Source: Ga0077555 sp050250755 (GTDB taxonomy: Bacteria; Pseudomonadota; Alphaproteobacteria; Rhizobiales; Hyphomicrobiaceae). Taken from it: a DNA stretch of 64,000 nt. Numbering within the stretch: the stretch's first letter is position 1; each line of letters opens with the position of its first letter. This document shows positions 44,246 through 53,256 of this stretch, in pieces. Below the pieces are notes generated by a model. The model ran no database searches and was not told the DNA's origin. It saw only the letters and a program-made list of their open reading frames with translations. Both the position numbers and the translations under genes were made by a program. The DNA lies in contig JBFWOB010000027.1 in NCBI GenBank assembly GCA_050250755.1, positions 1 through 64,000 of the forward strand, written 5' to 3'.

Positions 44246-45220
44246 GTGATCGACCTGATTGAAGCCTTGATGAGACCGCAGTTTATCGTGATGCTGTTGG
44301 CCTCGATTGCGACCTTCGTGACCGTTCTGACTATCGCGATGCCGGTCCTTCAAAAGGACCGCATGGGACAGCGCATGAAGATCATGGCGACCGAGCGCGA
44401 CAAAGTGCGGGCACAGCGCCTTGCCGACCTCGCCAAGGATAGCGGCACGGGTCGTTTGCGCCAGGCACCGAAAGGTTTCATGCAGCAGATCGTCGACCAG
44501 TTTAATCTGCGCTCGACCTTTGAATCCGAGGAACTCAAGAACAAGCTGAAGATGGCGGGCCTCCGCGGGCAGGCGCCGCTCGTTGCCTATATGTTTTTCC
44601 GACTGCTTGCGCCGATCATCGTCGCCATTGTTGCGCTGGTTTATCTGTTCGTGGTCTCAAATTTTCAATATCCGCCGATCGTCAAATTTGGCATGGCAAT
44701 TGGCGCGGGTTATCTGGGCTTTTACCTGCCCAACATGATCATCGAGAACCTCGTCCAGAGGCGGCAGGCGTCGATCGGTCAGGCATTCCCGGATGCGCTC
44801 GACATGCTGCTCATCTGCGTGCAAGCCGGCATGTCGATCGAGGCGGCGTTCGGCAAAGTCTCTAAAGAAGTGGCGACGCAATCGCTGGAGCTCGCTGAGG
44901 AATTGAGCCTCACGACGGCTGAGCTCTCCTATTTGCAGGATCGCCGCACGGCCTACGAAAATCTCGGCAAGCGCACGGGACTCCCGGGCATCAAAGCGGT
45001 GGCTACCGCACTGATCCAGTCGGAGCGTTACGGAACGCCCGTCGGTCAGGCGCTACGGGTCATGGCCAAGGAAAATCGCGATGCGCGTATGTCGGAAGCA
45101 GAGAAGAAGGCGGCTGCGTTGCCGCCGAAGCTGACCGTACCGATGATCATCTTCTTCCTGCCCGTCTTGTTCATCGTCATTCTTGGTCCCGCCGTTGTCC
45201 AGGTCATGAAGTGGCAATGA
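44246..45220 (+). CDS. tadC: Tad pilus inner-membrane platform protein TadC
   Basis: A 324-residue paralogue of TadB with the same T2SSF domain (AFPDALDMLLICVQAGMSIEAAF) and membrane helices near residues 10-35, 115-165 and 295-320. GTG start at 44,246. It is the last gene of the run; TadD, TadE/TadG and the minor-pilin genes common in other tad loci do not follow here. A terminator hairpin comes next. Confidence 0.93.
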   Translation: MIDLIEALMRPQFIVMLLASIATFVTVLTIAMPVLQKDRMGQRMKIMATERDKVRAQRLADLAKDSGTGRLRQAPKGFMQQIVDQFNLRSTFESEELKNKLKMAGLRGQAPLVAYMFFRLLAPIIVAIVALVYLFVVSNFQYPPIVKFGMAIGAGYLGFYLPNMIIENLVQRRQASIGQAFPDALDMLLICVQAGMSIEAAFGKVSKEVATQSLELAEELSLTTAELSYLQDRRTAYENLGKRTGLPGIKAVATALIQSERYGTPVGQALRVMAKENRDARMSEAEKKAAALPPKLTVPMIIFFLPVLFIVILGPAVVQVMKWQ

Positions 45221-45258
45221 TCGCCGCCTTCTGAGCTCCCGGCTTGCCGGGCAATCGC

Positions 45259-45297
45259 CGAAAGAGCCGCGCGGGAATGTCTCGCACGGCTCTTTCG
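45259..45297 (+). terminator. Terminator hairpin after the cpa/tad operon
   Basis: CGAAAGAGCCG pairs with CGGCTCTTTCG over 11 bases, loop of 17. The T-run after it is short. Confidence 0.75.
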
Positions 45298-45369
45298 TTA
45301 TTGCGGATTGGGATCATGGGATGACGCCTGCATCCGGGCTGTCATGCGAGGTTGAGGCGATCGGGTGCG

Positions 45370-46008
45370 TCAGTTGGTATATTTCACGGAGCATCCGTAG
45401 GGACGGGTTGAGGTCGGCGCCGCAACAGGCTTGCCTTCGCGGAGCGCGATGAGTGCTTCCCTCACATACGGACGCGCCGTCGCGACGGATTCTCGTGAAG
45501 TCGTGGGTTTGTCGTCGATGGCGCCCATGTAGGCGACAGTCCCGGCCTTGTCGATCACGAACATATGCGGTGTCGTCGAGGCGCCGTAGAGGCGCCCGAC
45601 CTTACCATCGTCGTCCAGCAGCACGGCGGTTGGAGCCGCCTTGCGATCGGCGGAAAGCTTGTCCGCCTCTAGGCCGGCGACATGGCCCTGCTGGCCGGGG
45701 GCCGATGAGATGACCGTCAGCCACGTGACGCCGTCAGCCTTGGCGTCTTCCTGCAGCTTTTGCATGGTTCTCGTGCCGTAGTGCTTCCCGACATATGGAC
45801 ATTCGTGATTGGTCCATTCGAGGACCACCGTCTTGCCTTTGAAGCTGCTCAACGTCACGGGTTTGCCGCTGGAGTCGGACGCCGTGAAGTCGGGCGCAGG
45901 CTGGCCAGGCCGTATGCCTTCGCGTGCAACGACTGGGGACGCTAGCATGAACACGCTGATGCCGATTACGGCGGCGCAGGAAAAACGCTGCGCGATCTGC
46001 AGGAACAT
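45370..46008 (-). CDS. Exported thioredoxin-fold (redoxin) protein
   Basis: A 212-residue protein with a signal peptide (CAAVIGISVFMLASPVVA) and an AhpC/TSA-redoxin fold (GQPAPDFTASDSSGKPVTLSSFKGKTVVLEW). The active-site region is NHECPYVGKHY, so the usual CxxC is replaced by one Cys, and a second Cys lies at the C-terminal YGCSVKY. Proteins with this Cys arrangement are common in Alphaproteobacteria, and a two-Cys peroxidase-like reaction is plausible; no substrate is known. Confidence 0.8.
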   Translation of the reverse strand: MFLQIAQRFSCAAVIGISVFMLASPVVAREGIRPGQPAPDFTASDSSGKPVTLSSFKGKTVVLEWTNHECPYVGKHYGTRTMQKLQEDAKADGVTWLTVISSAPGQQGHVAGLEADKLSADRKAAPTAVLLDDDGKVGRLYGASTTPHMFVIDKAGTVAYMGAIDDKPTTSRESVATARPYVREALIALREGKPVAAPTSTRPYGCSVKYTN

Positions 46009-46116
46009 GGCTTGGCTCCATCGTTTGGCTGCCTGATGTCGGTTTGTTGCACGGGCACGTGAGCTGCGCAGTTCAACGAAACGTGAGGCAGAGGCGATGG
46101 CTCCCGAAACTCCCGG

Positions 46117-46866
46117 TCAGGAGTAGTGGCGACCGCCGTTCACTTCGATTGTCTGGCCGGTGGTATAGGCAGCATCAGGGCTGCACAGCATGGTCACGAT
46201 ATGGGCAATTTCCTCGGTCCGGCCATCGCGTCCGACCGGGACACCGGAAGAAATGGTCCCTGCCGGTCTGGCTCCTGCGGCGGCACCTCGTTCGGTTGCG
46301 ATGGCGCCCGGTGCGACGACGTTGATCGTGATGCCGTGCGGCCCGAGTTCCGTCGCAAGCGATCGTGTCATGCCGATCATGCCAGCCTTCGCGGCCGAAA
46401 CATGGGCACGGCCTGCTAGGCCGCTGAACATGGATATGCCGCCGAGATTGACGATCCGTCCCCATTTTCCGGCCATCATGTGCGGTACTGCTGCGCGGGT
46501 CGTTAGAAACGAGGCATCGAGGCTCGCTCCGAGTACTTCGCGCCATTCCGCGAGCGACATTTCTGTAATAGGCGTGTTGCGGCGGACCGCAGCATTGTTC
46601 ACGAGAATATCGACCCCACCGAGTTTCGCGACGGTTGCTTCCACGAGTCCGTTGGCGCCATCCTCTGTCGAGAGGTCCGCAAGGTAGCTTTCAGCCTTGG
46701 CCCCGGCTGCTGCGATCTGTGCGACGGTCTCGGCGAGGCCGTCCGCGTCACTCCTGGCATGCACCATCACTGCGGCGCCCTCGCGGGCGAGCATCAACGC
46801 CGTCGCGCGGCCGATATTGCGAGCAGAGCCGGTGACAATCGCAACGCGTCCGGTGAGCATGGGCAT
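46117..46866 (-). CDS. Short-chain dehydrogenase/reductase
   Basis: A 249-residue classical SDR: TGSARNIGRATALMLA for the cofactor-binding Gly motif, NNAAVRRNTPI for the NNA motif, a catalytic-type Ser/His region (GRIVNLGGIS) and, instead of the usual YxxxK, HVSAAKAGMIGMTRSL, where His replaces the Tyr. The C-terminus has the typical VNGGRHYS. The enzyme probably reduces or oxidises a small carbonyl/alcohol with NAD(P), but the Tyr-to-His change leaves activity uncertain. Confidence 0.85.
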   Translation of the reverse strand: MPMLTGRVAIVTGSARNIGRATALMLAREGAAVMVHARSDADGLAETVAQIAAAGAKAESYLADLSTEDGANGLVEATVAKLGGVDILVNNAAVRRNTPITEMSLAEWREVLGASLDASFLTTRAAVPHMMAGKWGRIVNLGGISMFSGLAGRAHVSAAKAGMIGMTRSLATELGPHGITINVVAPGAIATERGAAAGARPAGTISSGVPVGRDGRTEEIAHIVTMLCSPDAAYTTGQTIEVNGGRHYS

Positions 46867-47100
46867 GAGTGTAAATCCTCAATTGGAAGGTGAGGGAAGA
46901 GGGCGAACCCCGATCCTTGCGGCCTCGTCTGTGACCCGTCAACACTGGATGGTCGGCGCCGTTGGTAAATGGTCGCCGGCGGCGTTCTGAAGACGGCCTT
47001 GCTTCGAGGCGCAGCATCGCTTAGAAGCCCCGAGTTAGCACTCGCAGCCGATTCTCTGGGTCACTCGTGCCCAAATCATCGTGCCGACCGGGAGCGGCCA

Positions 47101-47192
47101 GGAGAGGTGGCAGAGTGGTCGATCGCACCGCACTCGAAATGCGGCAGACTGGGTGACCGGTCTCGGGGGTTCGAATCCCCCCCTCTCCGCCA
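47101..47192 (+). tRNA. tRNA-Ser (CGA)
   Basis: A 92-base class II tRNA with CCA encoded. Acceptor GGAGAGG/CCTCTCC, anticodon loop CTCGAAA (CGA, reads UCG), long variable arm and T-arm GGGGGTTCGAATCCCCC. The defence island begins directly after it. Confidence 0.97.
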
Positions 47193-47208
47193 AACACCGC
47201 CGATTGCC
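47187..47208 (+). repeat. Left copy of an imperfect 22-bp direct repeat (attachment-like)
   Basis: It begins inside the last six bases of tRNA-Ser and runs 16 bases past its end. It matches 57,903-57,924 at 20 of 22 positions (differences at positions 7 and 10). Between the two copies lie the four defence-like genes, so they may be attL and attR. Confidence 0.5.
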
Positions 47209-47479
47209 GCACAAATAATCCAATAATATCTTGTGTTATCAGATAGATAGCACATTTTCGAGCAGTTGCGCTTCGGGCTGGGGTTCACGCACGCCTTGCC
47301 ATGTAGGATAGTCCTTCGTCACAATCGCCGATCATACGTCCATAGCGTGCTCCGCTTCTGCTCTGGCATGACCGGATTAGGGCCGTGAATGGACTGGTGG
47401 CTGTGCGGCAGGAAAGCTGGAATGCAGACGCGCGCTCGCTTTCGGGCCGACATTTCGCCCGGATCGTTCGCCTACCAAA

Positions 47480-50400
47480 TCAGTTTCCGTCCTCGGCGTC
47501 GGGATCGGGCGTCAAGATCGGCCAAGGGCGCCCTGACGCAAGATCGGGATGGCGTGGTTCCGATTCCGGCGCACCGTACTCGTCCCGGAGCTTGTCTATG
47601 AGATTGAGACAGCGGGCGGCGGGATCATCCTTGCCGCCGCTGCCCGTCATCGCCAGCAGCTTTCGGCGTAGCTCTGCTGCCGGAACGGGCACGATATTGT
47701 AAGCACCTTTCCAGTTCTCTACCGGGATGCGCTCTGTGACGGCGCTTTCCACTGCCTGCCGTCCCATAAATGAGTGTCCGGTTCTAATCTCACAATCAAT
47801 CAGTATCAGCACGCCGTCCGTGTCAGGTTCTTCGGCGACTACGCTGGCCAGCGGGGTAAGCTGCTTTGTTGTCGGCCCATCCTTCAACAGGTCATAGACG
47901 TAGGCGCGCACCTCCGGAAATTCCGAAATCAAGCCACCCAGTTCGCGCCGCCAGTGCCACCCATCGTACGACGTGCCGTCAAGAGCGCCGCTGATAGTCA
48001 AATCAACAAGACTGCGCGCGGCCGAGGCGCTACTAAGGCTCAACGCGGTCGCGCGCCACTGATTGTTCTGATAAAAGCGCGGGTCTTCTTCTGCGAGCGT
48101 GAAGATCACGCTTTCTGCTTCGTTCGAAGACAAGTTGCTGAGCCCGCTTACCATTTCTTCGAGCATGCGTGGATTGCGCTGCGTCTCCGGAATCCCGCGC
48201 ACAATAGCGGGCAGATCGGTAACTGGCGTCCCAAACGGCAAAAGACGCAACCAATCACGTAGTTGATAGGCGTCGCTTTGAGTGAGAATCCAAGTCTCCT
48301 TCTTGGCCGCCTCAAAGGTCTCAGCAATGCCGTCGGACACGAGCTTGATGTCGATGTCCTCGCCAGAGAGGATCAGTGACAACAGCAAGGCTGCGCGCGC
48401 TTGCCTCGGCGCAAGAGAAATGAGTTTCTGGATCGTCAGGTCACGCTGGCCATGCGGGAGTCGTGCTCCGACTGTGCCGAGTGCAATTCCCAGCTTCAGT
48501 TGCGCATCCGTCGCGCCATCGACAACCAGTGTGTCGATTGCACCGAAGATCGCTTCCGCCTCGGCCGAGGTCGTCGTGGGGGCCGCTGCGCGAGCCTCAC
48601 GGCGGGCTTGTACGCCCGAAAAATCTACACGGCTGCGGAACGTCTTGTCGTTCTGGGGCACGTTTGCCTTGATCCAATGGACAAGCAGTACTCGTGCCGC
48701 GAGTTCGCCAAAATGCTCATCCGTCAGGTATTCACACATTAGCGCAGTGGTCTCCGGTGCATTGATCGCCAAAAACGCACGTTGGTATTCGTGCATATGC
48801 GGATGTTGCGCTTCTTGTACGGCGTCGCGATTCTTCCAGCCGCTCGCGATCGCTTTTTCGCGGAAGGCACGATAGCGATGCAGGTTGTCGTCTAGCAATC
48901 TCTTCAAGTGTGGAAGATGCGCGACTGACGGCGCATGGCTCATCATCGTTGCAATGGTAGCCACTCGCCAGCGCTCCTCATCCCCTGCGGCAAGCATGTG
49001 CTCGGCCCAATCGCGCGCCAGCACTCCTATCGCGGCCAAGCCTTCCTCACTAAAGGGTCGCGCCCGCTCGTCGTCGCCGTAGGTATCGCGGGAAAACAGC
49101 TCGGCCAGTTGGGCGATTTCCTCATTGTCAGCGTTCACCGCCCGCGCCTGAACGGCGGCCACCAAACTTGCGCCTGGCGTGTGGCCGATACGGGCGCGCA
49201 GACCGTGATAGCGTTCACCCACCTCCTGGTCGTACTTCCCGCTGGCGTCGCGCACGACTTTCCCAGCGGCAAGATACGCGTCGATCAACCGACCAACGGC
49301 GTTTGGTCCCAGCACCGAAGCGGCGGCCTCGGCGCGATCGTCGTGGCGGCTTGTTTCTTCGAGGGTGATCCCGAGCAGCGCGTCGTCCTCAAGGGCAAAC
49401 CCCGCGGCCGCAAGAATATTGTCTGCGCCGTAGAAGAGTTCGCGGTGCTCACGCACGCGGCGCAGCAGCCCGTCAGCGAGGGCCTGCGGGTAGCGCTTTC
49501 GCGCTTCGTACAACAGGTGCATTTCGCCATCGCGCTTCCGGTCGATCTCCATTTCGGCGATAATCTCAGCAACCTCGGCGTCGCGGTCATCTCCGCCCGG
49601 CGCGTAGATGAGCGTGCGCAGGCGCTGGAAGTGCGAAATGCCAGCGGCCTTGCGCCGTTCGCGCGCTCGCTGGAGTTCCTGCTGCACGGCATTGACTGCT
49701 ATGTCGTCGAGGTGACCCTTCTCGGCGAGGATGTCGTAAGTCGCGTCGCCCGCGTCGGCGAGCAAGTCGGCGATTTGGCGATCCGCCCGCCGAAATGAAA
49801 GCGCATCGACCACCGTCGCTTTCACATCTGGGTCGCTGTCGTTTTTCGCAATCGCGGTCGCGAGGTCGAGGCCGTCGATTTCGCCGTGCGAGGCAATTTC
49901 ATGCAGCACGTTCTTTCGGATGTCCGGAGGCAACGCCGCGATCCGCGCCGGGGCATCGCTCCCAAGCACGGACGGACGAAATCGCCTTGCCGCCCGGAGG
50001 GCAGACAAGTGCACCTGAGTGTTCGCGTGCGAAATAAGCGGCCAAAGAAGATCGCCGAATTCCGGCCTGCCGGACGCGATCATGAAACGCACCGCGCGAT
50101 CTACCTTGCCGGGCGCGTGCCACTGCTCGGTGAGGCTCCGCATTTCGGCGCCGATCGGTGCCCATACCTCGTCGGTAACGCGGAAGATCATCTCGCCCGC
50201 GAGGGTGGGATCGACGTCAAAAGCTGTGCGGACGGCGGCGCTGCATGCGGCCTTCTGCGCGACGTCGCCGCGCGCGCTCCGTTCGACGGCGAACAGGACT
50301 GCTTCCTCCCACGGGCGCTGATCGAGCACGTCGGCCTTCAGTTTCTCCCGTGCTGCCGGATCGCTGACGGCTTGTAGCATCAGTCGTTCAGCGTGGTGCG

Positions 50401-51856
50401 AGGCGTACCATTCCTGAAATTGTTGGTGCTGGAACGAATAGCCCGGCGTGTCGCCGGAGCGCGTCAGAACGTGATTGCTGACAAGCGTGTCGAGCAACGT
50501 GTCGGGCTGTGTGGTGATGGTCATCTGCCCATCGGCCATCAGGACCCGCGCGGTCTCAGCAACCGCTTTGCGCGCGTTGCTGTCCGTAATCGCCGTGTTA
50601 GCCGTTGTCGTGGCGAACACGGCGAGATTATCCAAATAGTCCTGCTGGAAGCCGAGGGCCACGGCATGAAGCGCCGCCGCATGGCGGGCTTCCTGTTCGT
50701 GCGCGGCAACGAAGCGCCGTAGCACTTCTTCCTTTGTGGTCGGAAAAGGCGCGCCTTCTGGCAGCGACAGCAGTGCCGTGAGATAGAGAGGGATTGTGAC
50801 GAGTTCGCGGACACCCGTTGTCCGCCACGCTTGATCGACGAGCTGTGCGCCAGCCTCGCCGCGCATGGCGCGCGCAATCTCCATTTGCTGCTCGTCGTCA
50901 AGCGGCAGCAAATCGACCCGCGTCCCACCGAAAGGAATGTCGAGGGCCTGCCTGCGCGTGGAAATGACGAGACCGAGTTCCGGCAATTCAGTCTTGAGGG
51001 CCGTGATTTGCACGCGCGCGCGTTCGCGTGCGGCGGCATCCAGTTCGTTCCAGCCGTCAAGAAGTAGCACGACGCCAGGCTTCGTCGCGACGGTGCGGAA
51101 ATCCTGCTCTGAAATCCCGTTGAACGCGGGGCGTTTCAGGATGGATACGAGCAGCGCATCGCTTTCAGTGGCCCAATCTCCAAGCGGCACGATAAGCGGC
51201 GTGCCATTACCGATCTCCAGCACGCCGTCGGCGATCTGAAAGAGGGTTGTCGTCTTTCCCATTCCGGGTGCCGCGACAAGGATAAGGTCATCCAGCGTGG
51301 TCACGGCGTTGGCAAGCGCGCGCGTGCTCAGCGCCTCGTCCACATGCTTCACCTTTAACGTCAGCGTGAGCGCCACGTTTGTGCCCGGCCATTTGGGCGT
51401 TCGGCGGAACACTGCCAGATCGGCTGAGGCCGCTGCCCGCAGGCGGCGCCCCAGGTCGTCCGGCGTGGGTGCTTGCATGTCGGGCCCGTACGGCACGTTG
51501 TGCATCACGCTGCGCCACGAATCCTCGTTCGTCTGTCTCTTCCACCCGCGCAATTCGTCTACAGTGAATTTCGAATCCTTGGCGTCGACAGCGCGCCCGT
51601 GCACGTCGCAGAGCCAGATGCCGTTATCGGCGGCCGCGCGCTCGTCAGAAGTCATCTGCGGGTCGTAGCGGGGACCGCCCGGTGCAGCAGCGCAGATGTG
51701 CGAGGCTTGGCCGATATTGATTTCACCCGCGCCATCGGACGTGGCGGCGTGGGTCAAACGGCGGCATGCCGGGTTGGAGCAATGGCCGCGCGCTTGCCGC
51801 TCAATGGCTCGTTTGGTCGCAGGCGAAAACTCGTCTCTGTTTTTACTCTTGGCCAT
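47480..51856 (-). CDS. HNH-NACHT protein (bacterial NLR-like defence gene)
   Basis: A 1458-residue protein (ATG at 51,856; a GTG 33 bases upstream is possible). The N-terminus carries a His-Me/HNH-type nuclease candidate: C26 and C31 (GHCSNPAC), H53 in ASHICAAAPGG, N78, C83 and H86 (NGIWLCDVH). A NACHT module follows with Walker A AAPGMGKTT at 195-203 and Walker B VVLLLDGWNEL at about 262-272. The remaining thousand residues are a long helical-repeat array with HEAT-like pieces. This order, effector-NTPase-sensor, is that of bacterial NACHT/STAND antiphage proteins. The neighbouring genes are also defence-like. Confidence 0.85.
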   Translation of the reverse strand: MAKSKNRDEFSPATKRAIERQARGHCSNPACRRLTHAATSDGAGEINIGQASHICAAAPGGPRYDPQMTSDERAAADNGIWLCDVHGRAVDAKDSKFTVDELRGWKRQTNEDSWRSVMHNVPYGPDMQAPTPDDLGRRLRAAASADLAVFRRTPKWPGTNVALTLTLKVKHVDEALSTRALANAVTTLDDLILVAAPGMGKTTTLFQIADGVLEIGNGTPLIVPLGDWATESDALLVSILKRPAFNGISEQDFRTVATKPGVVLLLDGWNELDAAARERARVQITALKTELPELGLVISTRRQALDIPFGGTRVDLLPLDDEQQMEIARAMRGEAGAQLVDQAWRTTGVRELVTIPLYLTALLSLPEGAPFPTTKEEVLRRFVAAHEQEARHAAALHAVALGFQQDYLDNLAVFATTTANTAITDSNARKAVAETARVLMADGQMTITTQPDTLLDTLVSNHVLTRSGDTPGYSFQHQQFQEWYASHHAERLMLQAVSDPAAREKLKADVLDQRPWEEAVLFAVERSARGDVAQKAACSAAVRTAFDVDPTLAGEMIFRVTDEVWAPIGAEMRSLTEQWHAPGKVDRAVRFMIASGRPEFGDLLWPLISHANTQVHLSALRAARRFRPSVLGSDAPARIAALPPDIRKNVLHEIASHGEIDGLDLATAIAKNDSDPDVKATVVDALSFRRADRQIADLLADAGDATYDILAEKGHLDDIAVNAVQQELQRARERRKAAGISHFQRLRTLIYAPGGDDRDAEVAEIIAEMEIDRKRDGEMHLLYEARKRYPQALADGLLRRVREHRELFYGADNILAAAGFALEDDALLGITLEETSRHDDRAEAAASVLGPNAVGRLIDAYLAAGKVVRDASGKYDQEVGERYHGLRARIGHTPGASLVAAVQARAVNADNEEIAQLAELFSRDTYGDDERARPFSEEGLAAIGVLARDWAEHMLAAGDEERWRVATIATMMSHAPSVAHLPHLKRLLDDNLHRYRAFREKAIASGWKNRDAVQEAQHPHMHEYQRAFLAINAPETTALMCEYLTDEHFGELAARVLLVHWIKANVPQNDKTFRSRVDFSGVQARREARAAAPTTTSAEAEAIFGAIDTLVVDGATDAQLKLGIALGTVGARLPHGQRDLTIQKLISLAPRQARAALLLSLILSGEDIDIKLVSDGIAETFEAAKKETWILTQSDAYQLRDWLRLLPFGTPVTDLPAIVRGIPETQRNPRMLEEMVSGLSNLSSNEAESVIFTLAEEDPRFYQNNQWRATALSLSSASAARSLVDLTISGALDGTSYDGWHWRRELGGLISEFPEVRAYVYDLLKDGPTTKQLTPLASVVAEEPDTDGVLILIDCEIRTGHSFMGRQAVESAVTERIPVENWKGAYNIVPVPAAELRRKLLAMTGSGGKDDPAARCLNLIDKLRDEYGAPESEPRHPDLASGRPWPILTPDPDAEDGN

Positions 51857-51990
51857 TGCCGGCTTGCTCGGGTGAGGTCGCTTGGGCACGCTCGGACGGT
51901 TGGCCCTTCGACTGGAATACTGTCGTTATCTGCAGATATCAAAATTAGAGACACATACCCCTTAGTGAGAAGCAGCCGTCCGTTTTCGCG

Positions 51991-53256
51991 TCAGGCACCG
52001 TTGAAGACGAACGGTGCTTGCTGGAGCAGGTTTTGCCCGCGGACGAACACCTTGCAGGTTCTACGTGCGCGGGTGATGCCGTTGTAGAGCAGTCTGGCTT
52101 TTAGCTCATCGCTCCCTGGCACGCCGTGCGGCCAAAGAATAACGACGTGATCGAACTGCCGGTTCTTCGCCTGATGGATACCAAGAAGCGGAATGCCGCG
52201 CACGCGATCACTCGCATGAGCGCGGAAACTTGCAGCCTTCCGATCTACGAGGGCGCCAAGTTCTGGTGCGGTCCAAAGCGTCTTGCCCTGCCGGATCATC
52301 AATTGAAAAGCGGCCGCTGTAACTTGCGACACCCAGCGTGGCGGGCTTTCTAACTGCGCAAATCGCTCGGCAACCTGTGCGGGCGTTAGTACGTCTCCAT
52401 CTCCTACGACCGACATCACGGCTGCGATCTCGTCCGAGGCATGCGGCTCCAAGCTCAATCGTATCGGAGGTATATTGTAGGTGGCGGAGTGCAATCCTTG
52501 ACTGAGCCTTTGGGCGATCGCTTCAGCCCAGTCGCGCCCTGCCGGTGGAAAGAGCACGGCACGCGTTCCTTGCGCATAATGTATCGCCGCGCCGATGCGG
52601 AATGGAGCGTTGTTCTTGTAATAGTAATTGATAGTGAGCCCCGGACCTGCGCCAGGTGCCACGAGCTGACGCAAGTTCGCGCCGGCGTTCAGCAAGCCAG
52701 CAACCGCTGTTCGATGGATGTGGTTGAGTTGGGTGGTATCCCCGCCCTGAAACCACTCCATGAACGGGCCGGTGTCTATCTCCTCGTTGAGGCATTGGAA
52801 TTCGTCCGCAGCGACAAAAACGGACGCATGCGGCGCGAGCGCGCTTACGATGCGCAATCGTGGCGGTGCGAGTTCCTGCGCCTCATCCACCAGAATGACT
52901 GGATAGGAGCGTGCGACCCATCTCGCGACTTGCGGATTCTCCAGAAGCTGCCCGCAGGAATTGCAGTTTGCGTTGAAATCTCCGGCTTCGAGACCCAGCG
53001 CCGCCGCAAGCGAACGCCAGCGCGTCAACACCTGCAATGCGAAGCTGTCGATCGTCATGGCGACCGACTTCCCGCGCAACAGCGGATTTAGGCGTAGCTC
53101 CTCGTCGAGGCGGCGGCGCGAGCCATGCATGAAAGTGAGCGCGAGCACCTTCTGGTGTGGCAGCATCGCTTCTTGCGCCAGCCGCTCTCCCACAGACTCC
53201 ATGAGCCTGTGGGTCTTGCCAGAGCCTGCCGGTCCCTCAAATCCCCGGAAAGGCAT
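51991..53256 (-). CDS. gajB: Gabija-type UvrD-like helicase GajB
   Basis: A 421-residue superfamily 1 helicase: Walker A GPAGSGKT at 8-15, motif II VDEAQ at 123-127, motif III-like VFVAADEFQ, then a C-terminal half with HQAKNRQFDHVVIL and LYNGITRAR (motif VI). A Cys pair (C98, C101) sits before motif II. It is shorter than typical full-length UvrD. Its start lies 20 bases inside the end of the OLD-type gene, so the two are translated together. The pairing OLD/Toprim plus UvrD-like helicase is the Gabija system, in which GajB helps switch on the GajA nuclease. Confidence 0.8.
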   Translation of the reverse strand: MPFRGFEGPAGSGKTHRLMESVGERLAQEAMLPHQKVLALTFMHGSRRRLDEELRLNPLLRGKSVAMTIDSFALQVLTRWRSLAAALGLEAGDFNANCNSCGQLLENPQVARWVARSYPVILVDEAQELAPPRLRIVSALAPHASVFVAADEFQCLNEEIDTGPFMEWFQGGDTTQLNHIHRTAVAGLLNAGANLRQLVAPGAGPGLTINYYYKNNAPFRIGAAIHYAQGTRAVLFPPAGRDWAEAIAQRLSQGLHSATYNIPPIRLSLEPHASDEIAAVMSVVGDGDVLTPAQVAERFAQLESPPRWVSQVTAAAFQLMIRQGKTLWTAPELGALVDRKAASFRAHASDRVRGIPLLGIHQAKNRQFDHVVILWPHGVPGSDELKARLLYNGITRARRTCKVFVRGQNLLQQAPFVFNGA

